Assembly: GCF_007680845.1 (NCBI RefSeq)
Contig: NZ_VEIY01000003.1
Span: forward strand, 62,001 to 126,000
DNA length: 64,000 nucleotides
Direction of reading: 5' to 3'
DNA from: Curtobacterium pusillum
GTDB taxonomy: Bacteria > Actinomycetota > Actinomycetes > Actinomycetales > Microbacteriaceae
Positions 52,648 to 61,292 of this stretch are shown here, piece by piece. Both the position numbers and the translations under genes were made by a program. The notes beneath the pieces were generated by a model. That model saw only the letters and a list, made by a program, of their open reading frames with translations, had not been told where the DNA came from and made no database searches. Within the stretch, counting starts at the first letter, position 1; the number at the start of each line of letters is the position of its first letter.

Positions 52648-53121
52648 GTGAACGGATTCGATTGGATCCAGACCATCGTCTGGATCGGTCTGGTGCTCTT
52701 GCTCGGCGTGGTCGAGATCTTCACGCTCGACTTCATCTTCATCATGCTCGCGGCCGGTGCCGCCGGCGGGTTGATCGCAGCCCTGCTCGGCGCTCCGTGG
52801 TGGTTGTCCGCCATCATCGCCGCCGTCCTGGCCCTGGTGCTGCTGTCGCTCGTCCGACCCCGGCTGCTGACGGCGCTCGGCCGCGGCGCCGACCCGCACC
52901 GCACCAACGTCGAAGGACTCATCGGACTCCCCGGCACCGTCGCCGTCGCCTTCACGTCGAGCGCTCCCGGCCAGGTCCGCCTGGCCAACGGCGAGACCTG
53001 GAGCGCACGGATCTCCACCGCGTCATCCGACCGCACACCGCCGCTCGGGACCCCCGTGGTCGTCGAGTCGATCGAGGGGTCGACAGCTGTCGTCCGCATC
53101 GGAGAAAGGGCCACCTCGTGA
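52648..53121 (+). CDS. NfeD-like membrane protein
   Basis: A 157-residue NfeD-type protein with two to three membrane helices (about residues 8-50 and 54-75) and a C-terminal OB-fold domain (LIGLPGTVAVAF onward). It works with the following SPFH protein in membrane microdomains. The GTG follows GGGAGGGAGATC. A TATGTT -10-like element is at 52576-52581. Its stop overlaps the SPFH GTG. Confidence 0.9.
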   Translation: MNGFDWIQTIVWIGLVLLLGVVEIFTLDFIFIMLAAGAAGGLIAALLGAPWWLSAIIAAVLALVLLSLVRPRLLTALGRGADPHRTNVEGLIGLPGTVAVAFTSSAPGQVRLANGETWSARISTASSDRTPPLGTPVVVESIEGSTAVVRIGERATS

Positions 53122-54362
53122 CCACCATCTCAGCCGGGACGATCGCACTGCTCGTCCTCATCCTGGTCGTCGTCATCTTCGTGATCGTCGTCCTGTCGCG
53201 CGCGATCCGGATCGTGCCGCAGGCGACCGCCGGGATCGTCGAACGGCTCGGGAAGTACCACAAGACCCTCAACCCTGGGTTGAACCTACTGGTGCCCTTC
53301 ATCGACCGTCTCCGGCCGCTGCTCGACATGCGTGAGCAGGTCGTCTCGTTCCCGCCGCAGCCGGTGATCACCGAGGACAACCTGGTGGTCTCGATCGACA
53401 CGGTCGTGTACTTCCAGGTCACCGACGCGCGGGCCGCGACGTACGAGATCGCGAACTACCTCGGCGCCGTCGAGCAGCTGACCACCACGACCCTCCGCAA
53501 CGTGGTCGGTGGCCTCAACCTCGAAGAGGCCCTGACCAGTCGCGACAACATCAACGGGCAGCTCCGCGTCGTCCTCGACGAAGCGACCGGCAAGTGGGGC
53601 ATCCGCGTCGGTCGCGTCGAGCTCAAGGCGATCGAGCCGCCCGTGTCCATCCAGGACGCCATGGAGCAGCAGCTGCGGGCCGAGCGGAGCCGTCGTGCGG
53701 CGATCCTGCAGGCCGAGGGCACGAAGCAGTCCCAGATCCTCGAGGCCGAGGGGCAGCGGCAGGCAGCCATCCTCGCGGCCGAGGGTGACGCCAAGGCCCA
53801 GGTGCTCCGGGCCGAGGGTGAAGCCCAGGCCATCGCCACCGTGTTCGACGCGATCCACACCGGCGACCCGGACGACAAGCTGCTCTCGTACCAGTACCTG
53901 CAGACGCTCCCGAAGATCGCCGAGGGCAGCGCGAACAAGCTCTGGATGATCCCGAGCGAGTTCACCGAGGCGCTCTCCGGCATCGCGAAGGGGTTCACGA
54001 CCGGACGCACCGGCGGCGGTGCCGCCGGTGGAGCAGGCGGCGCCGGCGGGGACTTCCTCTCGCGCATCTCGAAGCTCGCGAACGAGAGCCTGGCGAACAC
54101 CGCGGCCACCGACACCGCCAGCACCTCGGCTCCCCGTCCGGACGCCACCGCCGCGGACATCGTGCCGGAGTCCGAGCTCGACCAGCGCCTCGCAGAGTCG
54201 AACCGCAGCGTCGACGCGCACCTCGCCGCCGCCGACGACGAGACCGAGCAGCGACTCGGCGACGCACCCGCACCCGCACCCGCACCCCAGACCGACGGCT
54301 CCGCACCGACGGCGGGAGACGCCTCCGGTCACCGGACCAGCGACGGCTCCGGCCGGCGCTGA
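53118..54362 (+). CDS. SPFH/stomatin-like band 7 protein
   Basis: A 414-residue stomatin-type protein: one N-terminal membrane helix, the band 7 domain (VPQATAGIVERLGKYHKTL to VELKAIEPPVSIQDAM), an Ala/Glu-rich coiled coil with EAEGQRQAAILAAEGDA repeats, and a disordered C-terminus ending in alternating Ala-Pro. It forms oligomeric membrane scaffolds and is coupled to NfeD (GTGA overlap). Confidence 0.94.
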   Translation: MTTISAGTIALLVLILVVVIFVIVVLSRAIRIVPQATAGIVERLGKYHKTLNPGLNLLVPFIDRLRPLLDMREQVVSFPPQPVITEDNLVVSIDTVVYFQVTDARAATYEIANYLGAVEQLTTTTLRNVVGGLNLEEALTSRDNINGQLRVVLDEATGKWGIRVGRVELKAIEPPVSIQDAMEQQLRAERSRRAAILQAEGTKQSQILEAEGQRQAAILAAEGDAKAQVLRAEGEAQAIATVFDAIHTGDPDDKLLSYQYLQTLPKIAEGSANKLWMIPSEFTEALSGIAKGFTTGRTGGGAAGGAGGAGGDFLSRISKLANESLANTAATDTASTSAPRPDATAADIVPESELDQRLAESNRSVDAHLAAADDETEQRLGDAPAPAPAPQTDGSAPTAGDASGHRTSDGSGRR

Positions 54363-54395
54363 CGCGGGCCGACGCCGACGCCCGGTGACGCCAGG

Positions 54396-54455
54396 AGGCG
54401 CGACACCGACAGGCGCGGCATCGACAGGTGCGGCGGCGAAAGGCGCGGCACCGCA
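54396..54455. repeat. Four tandem 15-bp repeats
   Basis: AGGCGCGACACCGAC, AGGCGCGGCATCGAC, AGGTGCGGCGGCGAA and AGGCGCGGCACCGCA lie head to tail between the SPFH stop and the terminator. The first begins inside a half copy of the GGAGGCGCG repeat (54394-54402), suggesting expansion from it. Confidence 0.65.
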
Positions 54456-54460
54456 CTCCC

Positions 54461-54512
54461 CACACACGACGACGCCCGCCCCGGAGAACCGGGGCGGGCG
54501 TCGTCGTGTGTG
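54461..54512. terminator. Bidirectional terminator between SPFH gene and rbpA
   Basis: A 22-bp or longer perfect stem with loop AGAA; the arms end in CGCCCGCCCCGG and CCGGGGCGGGCG. It lies between converging genes and is the most stable simple hairpin seen in the window. Confidence 0.85.
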
Positions 54513-54521
54513 CCGGCGGTG

Positions 54522-54872
54522 TCAGGCGCCGCGTCGTGCGCGGAGGAACTGCAGGCGCTCCTGCAGGAGTTCCTCGAGCTCTTCGCGCGAGCGCCGTTCG
54601 AGCAGCATGTCCCAGTGGGTCCTGGGTGCCTTCACGTCCTCTGCGGCGACCTCGACGGGGATCCCGTCGTCGCCGAGCAGCCGGCCTTCGCGCCCGGAAC
54701 GGGGCTCGGACCAGGTCTGCGGGACGTCCGCGTCGGCGGAGAAGACGATGTCGAACGTCTCCCCCGAATCCGTCTGGTAGACCGCGCGCTTGCGGTCGGA
54801 GAGCTCGACGCCCTCTTCGCTCTGGAGACTCTGACTCCCGAGCCGCATGCCGCGGAGACTCCGATCAGCCAT
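54522..54872 (-). CDS. rbpA: RbpA, RNA polymerase-binding protein
   Basis: RbpA is an actinobacterial transcription activator that binds sigma factors and stabilises open complexes. The 116-residue protein starts MADRSLRGMRLGSQSLQSE, has the core beta-barrel VYQTDSGETFDIVFSAD (without zinc cysteines), and the sigma-interacting helix THWDMLLERRSREELEELL at the C-terminus. Confidence 0.96.
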   Translation of the reverse strand: MADRSLRGMRLGSQSLQSEEGVELSDRKRAVYQTDSGETFDIVFSADADVPQTWSEPRSGREGRLLGDDGIPVEVAAEDVKAPRTHWDMLLERRSREELEELLQERLQFLRARRGA

Positions 54873-54976
54873 GTGTGTGCTCCTCTCGCTCGTCTGCCCT
54901 CCTCAACACTGTCCCACGCCGCATCCATCCCGGTCCGGCGCATTCACAGTCCGTTCCCAGTGGGCGGCGGCGGGCG

Positions 54977-56590
54977 TCAGGAGCGTCGAGCAGCAGACGG
55001 ACGCCGACGCGTCCACGGTGCACACGCGAGCAACGTGAGCAGCCCGGCGAGCGAGAGCACGAGCACGATCGCCCCCGAGGCGACCGTCGCCGGTGTCGTG
55101 CTCGTCCCGAGCGGCACGTCCGTGATCATCGACGTGGCGGTGTAGGCCGGCACGCGGTCGATCGTCCGACCGGACGGGTCGATCACCTGCGAGGCACCCA
55201 CCGTCGAGATGTTGACGAGCGAGCGCCCGGTCTCGATCGCCCGCATCCGGGCGATCTCGAGTTGCTGCAGGTTCTCGTCGGTGCCGTCGAAGTCGGCGTT
55301 GTTCGTCTGCGCCAGGATGACCTGCGCTCCCCCGCGCGCCATGTCCGTCGTGAGTCCGTCGTCGACGATGTCGAAGCAGATCGCGACCCCGACCCTGATG
55401 CCCGCGACCGGGAGCACGTTCGGCTTCGTCCCCGGCGTGTAGTCGCGTTGCAGCAGTCCGATGAGGGACGGCGCGAGCTTCGAGAAGAACCAGCGGTCCG
55501 GGACGTACTCGCCGAACGGCACGGGGCGCTTCTTGTCGTAGGAGGACTGCCAGCCGTCCTTCGTCCACACGAAGGAGGTGTTGTGCAGCACCCCCGACGA
55601 GGTCTGCGTGATGGCTCCGGCGACGAGCGGTGCCCCGACGGCGTCGACGACCGAGTCGAGCGCCGAGGCGATGACCGGCTGCTGTCGGGGGTCGTACTCG
55701 GCCGACGCCTCGGGCCAGACCACGAGGTCGACCCCCTTCGCTTCGACGTCGGTGGCGGCGACCTGCGCGTTCAGGACCTCGCCCGGTGATGCTCCGTCGA
55801 AGTACCCCGCGGGGCCGTTGCCCTGCACGGACTCGATGCGGATCGTGCCGTCGGTGGCGGTCGGCCACGCCGGGACCGCCAGGACGGCGGCGACGAGCAG
55901 CCCGGCGGTCGCGACGCGCATCGGCAGCCGGAGCGGGACCCCGGGGCTCCGCGGGACGACGAGCGCGAGCGACAGCACCACGGCGGTGCAGTAGACGACG
56001 ATGAAGGTGAGGCCGAGGACGCCCACGTACGCGGCCAGGTGCGTGAACGGCCCCTCGGACTGCGACAGGCCGACGCGGCCCCAAGCGAAGCCCCCGTAGG
56101 GCCAGCTTCCCGAGAACCACTCGCGTCCGGTCCAGAGTGCGGCGACCACGGCCGGGAGGCCCCACACGCGTCCGGCGGTCGAGGGCACCACGCGCGCGAC
56201 CCAGCGGTACGCCAGGGCGATCGCCACGCTGCCGAGGGCGAAGAACACGGCCTCGAACAGCGCCAGGGCGAACCACGGGACCGGGCCCAGGTACCGGCCG
56301 GCCCACGAGATCGCGGGAACGAGGAACGCGGCACCCGAGACGTAGCCGAGCCACGCGGCACGACGAGCGCGTTGGCCCATCGCGGCGAGGAGCATGCACG
56401 CGAGCGCCGGGTAGGCGAGGAACCACCAGCCCGGCGACGGGAACGACAGCGCGAAGAGCACGCCGCCGACGACCGCGAGCGGGAACGCCTGCGCGAGCGG
56501 CAGCGCGTCGAACGGACCACGCGCGAACGGGACCCGGGGGCTGTGGACCGGACCGCGCGCCGGGCGCACGGGAGTGTCGAGGAGCTGCAC
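54977..56590 (-). CDS. lnt: Lnt, apolipoprotein N-acyltransferase
   Basis: Lnt adds the third acyl chain to lipoproteins at the membrane. The 537-residue protein has six or more N-terminal membrane helices and a C-terminal nitrilase domain with the triad in WPEASAEYD (Glu), KKRPVPFGEYVPD (Lys) and VAICFDIVDD (Cys). The GTG start follows ACAGGAGG by a few bases, 11 bp after the helicase stop; codons upstream are antisense artefacts of the helicase. A downstream Dpm-type synthase, found in mycobacteria, is absent here. Confidence 0.93.
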   Translation of the reverse strand: MQLLDTPVRPARGPVHSPRVPFARGPFDALPLAQAFPLAVVGGVLFALSFPSPGWWFLAYPALACMLLAAMGQRARRAAWLGYVSGAAFLVPAISWAGRYLGPVPWFALALFEAVFFALGSVAIALAYRWVARVVPSTAGRVWGLPAVVAALWTGREWFSGSWPYGGFAWGRVGLSQSEGPFTHLAAYVGVLGLTFIVVYCTAVVLSLALVVPRSPGVPLRLPMRVATAGLLVAAVLAVPAWPTATDGTIRIESVQGNGPAGYFDGASPGEVLNAQVAATDVEAKGVDLVVWPEASAEYDPRQQPVIASALDSVVDAVGAPLVAGAITQTSSGVLHNTSFVWTKDGWQSSYDKKRPVPFGEYVPDRWFFSKLAPSLIGLLQRDYTPGTKPNVLPVAGIRVGVAICFDIVDDGLTTDMARGGAQVILAQTNNADFDGTDENLQQLEIARMRAIETGRSLVNISTVGASQVIDPSGRTIDRVPAYTATSMITDVPLGTSTTPATVASGAIVLVLSLAGLLTLLACAPWTRRRPSAARRS

Positions 56591-56601
56591 CGGGCCTCCT
56601 G

Positions 56602-59079
56602 TCAGACCGTCGCGTAGGCGACGATGCCACGGCGCACCGCGTCCGTCGCACGCCGGGCGGTCTGGGCCAGGGCGTCGTCGCCGGCGTTCCGGATCTGGTC
56701 GAGGAGGTCGATGACCTGCTTCGACCAGCGCACGAAGTCGCCGGCCGGCAGGTCGAGCGTCCGGAGGACGTCGTCGAGCGCGGAGCCGGACGCCCACCGG
56801 AACATGCCGACCGCCATCGCGGGGGTCGGCGGCTGCGAGCCGGCGAGCCGGGCGTCGCGCTCGATGTCGTCGAGGCGGGCCCAGATGTCGAGCGTCTCGT
56901 CGAGGGCGGGCCGGAACGCGCCGCGGGGCAGGGCGTGCTCGGTGCCGGGCGCGTCTTCGCGTCGGGGCTGGTAGACGATCGTCGCCGCCATCGCCGCGAG
57001 CTGCGCGGGGGTGAGTTCCTTCCAGACGCCGGCCTCGAGGCACTCGGCGACCAGCAGGTCCCGCTCGCCGTAGATCCGTTGCAGCCGCCGGCCACCGGCC
57101 GCGACCGTGGCCTCGCCGTCGTCGGTGGCGACGAGGTAGCCGAGCTGCAGGAGCACGTCGGTCACCCGGTCGAAGGTGGTGGCGACCGCGCCGGTGCGGG
57201 ACCGGATCTGCTGCACGAGCTTGTCGTTGGCGCGCTTGAGCTTGTACCAGCGCTCGGACCACCGAGCGTGGGCTTCCCGGTCGGGGCAGGCGTGGCAGGG
57301 GTGCCGCTGCATCCGTCGTCGGACGTCCGTGATGGCGGCCTGGCGCTCGGCGCGCGCACCGTGCGACGCCTCCCGCCCGCCGGGGACGTTCGTCCCTTCG
57401 AGGTCGGAGAGCTCCCGACGGAGCGCCGCGTACTCGGTGAAGTCGCCGAGGTGGCACTGCATCGCCTGGCGGTAGCCGTCGAGCGACTCCTGCTGCGACC
57501 GGACCTTCCGCGCGAGGTCGACCACGGAGCGGTCCGCCTGGAACTGGGCGAACGAGGTCTCGAGGACCTCACGCGTGCGCTGCCGGCCGAACTGCTCGAT
57601 GAGGTTCACGGCCATGTTGTAGGTCGGCTTGAACGACGAGTTGAGCGGGTAGGTGCGTCGACTCGCGAGCGACGCCACGGCCTGTGGGTCGAGTCCGTCC
57701 GACCACTGGATGACCGAGTGGCCCTCGACGTCGATGCCACGGCGTCCGGCACGACCGGTGAGCTGCGTGTACTCCCCCGGCGTGATCGGCACACGGGCTT
57801 CGCCGTTGAACTTCTCGAGCTTCTCGAGCACCACCGTCCGGGCCGGCATGTTCACACCGAGCGCCAGGGTCTCCGTCGCGAAGACGACCTTGAGGAGCTT
57901 GCGCTGGAAGAGGTCCTCGACGACCTCCTTGAAGGCCGGCAGGAGCCCGGCGTGGTGGGCGGCGACGCCCCGCTCGAGCCCCTCGAGCCACTCCCAGTAG
58001 CCGAGGACGGCGAGGTCTTCGTCGAGGAGCGTGCGGCAGTGGTACTCCGCCGTCTCGCGGATCTCGTTGCGTTCCTGCACGGTCGTCAGGGACAGGCCGG
58101 ACCGGAGGATCTGCCGGACGCCCTGGTCGCACCCGTTGCGGCTGAACACGAAGAAGATCGCGGGCAGCAGCATGCGGTCGTCGAGCACCTTCGCGATCTG
58201 CTCGCGGTACATCTTCTCGGTCCGGGGGCCCCGACGCTCCGGGTACCCGCCGCGGCCGCGTCGACCGCGGTGTCCGCCGCCGTTCCGCTCGCTGCGGGCA
58301 CCGCCGCCGACCAGGCGGAGGAGCTCCGGGTTCACCCGGTTCGTCGCCGCCGCACCGCTCGAGTCGAACAGGTCGACCATCTTGTTGCCGACGAGGACGT
58401 GCTGCTCGAGCGGGACCGGACGGTCCTCGGACACGATGACGTCGGTGTCGCCGCGCACGGTCTGCAGCCAGTCGCCGAACTCTTCCGCGTTGGACACCGT
58501 CGCGCTGAGGGAGACCAGGCGGACCTCGGTCGGGAGGTGCAGGATCACTTCTTCCCACACGGCGCCGCGGAAGCGGTCGGCGAGGTAGTGCACCTCGTCG
58601 AGGACCACCCACGCCAGGTCGTCGAGGAGGTCCGAGTCGGCGTAGATCATGTTGCGGAGCACCTCGGTGGTCATCACGACCACCCGGGCGCGCGGGTTCA
58701 CGTTGGTGTCGCCGGTGAGCAGGCCGACCTCGGACTCGCCGTAGACGGCCACGAGCTCGGCGTACTTCTGGTTGCTCAGCGCCTTCATCGGCGTCGTGTA
58801 GAACACCTTCGCCGTGGGCTGCCGCATCGCGAGCCAGATCGCGAACTCCGCCACGATCGTCTTGCCGGCACCCGTGGGGGCGGCGACGAGCACGCTTCGG
58901 CCCTGGTCGAGCGAGTCGCAGGCCGCGAACTGGAACGGGTCGAGGTCGAAGCGCAGGTCGGTGCGGAACAGCTCGAGGTTGCGGGACCGGTTCCGGACCT
59001 TCGCCGCGGCGAACCGGTCGGCGGCGCTCGGGCCGGCGGCGGATCCCCCAGCGGTCGAGCGTCCGGCGGCGGGGGTCAC
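56602..59079 (-). CDS. helY: HelY/Mtr4-type DEAD/DEAH-box RNA helicase
   Basis: An 825-residue superfamily 2 helicase of the Ski2/Mtr4-like HelY group: APTGAGKT (motif I), DEVH (motif II, LDEVHYLAD), SAT (motif III), and QLTGRAGRRGID (motif VI), followed by an Arg-rich insert (RGRRGRGGYPERRG) and a C-terminal helical DSHCT domain. It presumably acts in RNA processing or decay. The GTG start overlaps the tatC stop (GTGA), and the tatC-helicase coupling is conserved in actinobacteria. Confidence 0.93.
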   Translation of the reverse strand: MTPAAGRSTAGGSAAGPSAADRFAAAKVRNRSRNLELFRTDLRFDLDPFQFAACDSLDQGRSVLVAAPTGAGKTIVAEFAIWLAMRQPTAKVFYTTPMKALSNQKYAELVAVYGESEVGLLTGDTNVNPRARVVVMTTEVLRNMIYADSDLLDDLAWVVLDEVHYLADRFRGAVWEEVILHLPTEVRLVSLSATVSNAEEFGDWLQTVRGDTDVIVSEDRPVPLEQHVLVGNKMVDLFDSSGAAATNRVNPELLRLVGGGARSERNGGGHRGRRGRGGYPERRGPRTEKMYREQIAKVLDDRMLLPAIFFVFSRNGCDQGVRQILRSGLSLTTVQERNEIRETAEYHCRTLLDEDLAVLGYWEWLEGLERGVAAHHAGLLPAFKEVVEDLFQRKLLKVVFATETLALGVNMPARTVVLEKLEKFNGEARVPITPGEYTQLTGRAGRRGIDVEGHSVIQWSDGLDPQAVASLASRRTYPLNSSFKPTYNMAVNLIEQFGRQRTREVLETSFAQFQADRSVVDLARKVRSQQESLDGYRQAMQCHLGDFTEYAALRRELSDLEGTNVPGGREASHGARAERQAAITDVRRRMQRHPCHACPDREAHARWSERWYKLKRANDKLVQQIRSRTGAVATTFDRVTDVLLQLGYLVATDDGEATVAAGGRRLQRIYGERDLLVAECLEAGVWKELTPAQLAAMAATIVYQPRREDAPGTEHALPRGAFRPALDETLDIWARLDDIERDARLAGSQPPTPAMAVGMFRWASGSALDDVLRTLDLPAGDFVRWSKQVIDLLDQIRNAGDDALAQTARRATDAVRRGIVAYATV

Positions 59080-59897
59080 AGGCCGTACTCTTCGTCGAGC
59101 TTCGCCTGGCGCTTCGCCATCCGACGGTCGTGGAACCACGTGACCGCACACGCCGCCACGTACAGCACGATCATCGGCACCGCGAGCAGGAACATCGAGA
59201 TGACGTCGGCGCTCGGCGTCACGATCGCGCAGAACACCAGGATGCAGAGGATCGCTACGCGCCAGGACTTGATGATCGACGACGCCGACAGCACGCCGAC
59301 GAAGTTGAGCAGCACCAGGAAGACCGGCAGCACGAACGCGATGCCGACCGCCACGATGAGCTTGATGACGAAGTCGTAGTACGCCTTCGCGTCGACGATC
59401 GAGGTGTCCTGGCTGGACACGAAGCTGCCGAGGATCCCGACGACGTGCGGCAGGATGTACCAGCCGAACCAGCAGCCGGCGAAGAACAGCGGGATCGCGG
59501 TGCCGAGGAAGCCGAACACGTACTGCTTCTCGCGCCGCACCAACGCCGGCACGATGAACGCCCACACCTGGTAGAGCCACACCGGGCTCGAGATGACGAC
59601 GCCGATCGTGATCGCGATCTGCAGCTTGAGGTCGAACGCCCCCGTGATCATCGGGAAGTTGAGTTCCGCCGTGTGGCCGCCGACCCTGGCGAGCTGGGCG
59701 ACCGGGGACCGCAACGAGTCGAGGACGAACGGCGTCAGGAACCAACCGCCGACCGCGCAGACCGCGATCGCGATGACCGCCTTGAACAGGCGGTTGCGCA
59801 GCTCGATGAGGTGCTGCCCGAGCGACATGCGGCCGTCGGTGTCCTTCGTCGGACGACCGGTCCGCCTCGCTCGCCCGCGCGCGGTCGTCGAAGCCAT
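59076..59897 (-). CDS. tatC: TatC, twin-arginine translocase subunit
   Basis: TatC is the signal-peptide receptor of the Tat pathway. The 273-residue protein has six membrane helices, with conserved HLIELRNRL at the N-terminus, the family Pro/Trp segment SPVWLYQVWAFIVPAL, and FVLPVFLVLLNFVGV. The start is the ATG at MASTTARGR; upstream open codons translate the repeat region. No tatA gene lies upstream in the usual place. Confidence 0.96.
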   Translation of the reverse strand: MASTTARGRARRTGRPTKDTDGRMSLGQHLIELRNRLFKAVIAIAVCAVGGWFLTPFVLDSLRSPVAQLARVGGHTAELNFPMITGAFDLKLQIAITIGVVISSPVWLYQVWAFIVPALVRREKQYVFGFLGTAIPLFFAGCWFGWYILPHVVGILGSFVSSQDTSIVDAKAYYDFVIKLIVAVGIAFVLPVFLVLLNFVGVLSASSIIKSWRVAILCILVFCAIVTPSADVISMFLLAVPMIVLYVAACAVTWFHDRRMAKRQAKLDEEYGL

Positions 59898-59942
59898 GTC
59901 GATGATCCTACGGGACCGGGACCGACAGTCCGCCGCGGGTGT

Positions 59943-60229
59943 CGGTTCCTTCCCAGAACGGGTGCGATGGGAAGCGGAAACGGGCGTACCGGGCGGAAAG
60001 GATCGGCCAGGTACGCCCGGTTTCGGCAGGTACGCCCGGTTCTGCCCGGGACGCCCGGGTGCGCGCGGGGCGCGGGCGCGCGCGACCCCCGGCCTCCAGG
60101 TCACGACGCCAGCGCGGTTCTTCCCAGAACGCGTGCGATGGGAAGCGGGAACGGGCGTACCTGATCGAAAGGATCGACACGGTACGCCCGGTTCCGGCAG
60201 GTACGCCCGGTTTCGGCAGGTACGCCACG
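59943..60229. repeat. Duplicated ~105-bp hairpin element
   Basis: Two copies (about 59943-60045 and 60115-60229, offset 171 bp) share CGGTTC, TTCCCAGAACG, GTGCGATGGGAAGCGG and a 10-bp stem CGGGCGTACC/GGTACGCCCG whose 19-base loop keeps GAAAGGATCG in both. Each is followed by further GGTACGCCCGGTT units spaced by TCGGCA. Stem bases are kept while the loop flanks vary, which hints at selection for the fold. Confidence 0.75.
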
Positions 60230-60248
60230 GACGCGGGACCGCGGGACG

Positions 60249-60280
60249 GGAGGCGCGGGGCGGGCTGGCACCGCGCCTCC
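60249..60280. repeat. Dispersed inverted repeat (GGAGGCGCGG family)
   Basis: GGAGGCGCGG (60249-60258) and CCGCGCCTCC (60271-60280) flank a 12-base loop, downstream of pafC on its strand. It is likely a 3' hairpin for the pafBC transcript. Confidence 0.8.
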
Positions 60281-60320
60281 AGTCCGACGGTGGCCGGCTC
60301 GCGCCGGGGGCGACGTGTCG

Positions 60321-61292
60321 TCAGTCGGCCGCGAGTGCTGCCGCGGCGAAGTCTCGCACCGCGGCGCGCGCCGCGGGCGGGTCGAGCACCACCGCGCGCC
60401 CGGGGAGCCCCGCCACCAGACGCACGACGCCGTCGAACCCGTTCGACGCGGCGAGGCGGATCCGCACGCGCCCGTCGTCGTCCGGCGCGTCCGCGGTGTC
60501 CGCGAGGAAGTCCGCGACGAGCGGCAGCGACGACGAGTCGAGCTCGACGGTGACGATGACGTCCTCGGCGGACTGCTGGAACAGGGTGTCCGGGATGACG
60601 ACGTCGTCGATCGACTTCTCGGCCGCGCGCTCGTCGACCCGCACGCCGGACATCCGGTCGAGTCGGAACGTCCGGAGCGCCTGCCGGTCGAGGTCCCACG
60701 CGCGGAGGTACCAGTCGGTGTCGATCGACTCGACGCGCAGCGCGTCGACACGTCGGGTGCCGCCCTGGGTGCGCGGTCCGGCGTACTCGAACGCGAGCCC
60801 GCGGCCGTCCGCCATCGCGCGGCGGATCGTTGCGAGGGCGACGTCGTGGAGGTCCTGTCCGACCGTGACGTTCGCCGCCGCTCCCCCGGCGCCGCGGGAC
60901 AGCTTGGCCATGAGGGCGCGGATCGCGTCGCGGTCGGCCGCTTCGGGTAGGGCGGAGAGGTACTGCAGGCCGGCGATGAGCGCGGACGCTTCGCGGGCGG
61001 AGAGCCGCGGGGAGTCGTCGATCGCGACGAGGTTCGTCAGGACGATCATGTCGTTCTGGTCGAAGTCGTCCCAGGCGATGTCGAACAGGTCGCCGTGCTG
61101 GTACTGCATGGTCTCGCCGGGGACACCCGAGACCGCGATGAGCTCGACGGCGCGGCGGATCCGGGTCTCGGGGACGCCGAAGTGGCGGGCGGCCTCGGCG
61201 ACGGAGACGCGCTCGCGGTCGATGAGGTACGGGACGAGGGCGAGGAGGAAGGCGAGCTTGTCCTGCGCCTGGAGCGGTTGCTGCTCAGCCAC
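60321..61292 (-). CDS. pafC: PafC, WYL-domain transcription regulator
   Basis: PafC works with PafB as a heterodimeric activator of the actinobacterial DNA-damage response. The 323-residue protein has an N-terminal winged helix (SVAEAARHFGVPETRIRRAVELI), a WYL domain (DTDWYLRAWDLDRQALRTFRLDRM) and a C-terminal WCX segment. The GTG start follows GGAAGGGAG and overlaps pafB by eight bases. Confidence 0.93.
   Translation of the reverse strand: MAEQQPLQAQDKLAFLLALVPYLIDRERVSVAEAARHFGVPETRIRRAVELIAVSGVPGETMQYQHGDLFDIAWDDFDQNDMIVLTNLVAIDDSPRLSAREASALIAGLQYLSALPEAADRDAIRALMAKLSRGAGGAAANVTVGQDLHDVALATIRRAMADGRGLAFEYAGPRTQGGTRRVDALRVESIDTDWYLRAWDLDRQALRTFRLDRMSGVRVDERAAEKSIDDVVIPDTLFQQSAEDVIVTVELDSSSLPLVADFLADTADAPDDDGRVRIRLAASNGFDGVVRLVAGLPGRAVVLDPPAARAAVRDFAAAALAAD

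Larger units (their letters stand above)
59898..60320. other. 423-bp gap between tatC and pafC, no tatA
   Basis: Neither strand encodes a TatA-like peptide (short N-terminal helix, amphipathic helix) here. Open frames that exist only translate repeats. The gap is filled by a duplicated hairpin element (59943-60229) and a copy of the GGAGGCGCGG repeat (60249-60280). Confidence 0.65.
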
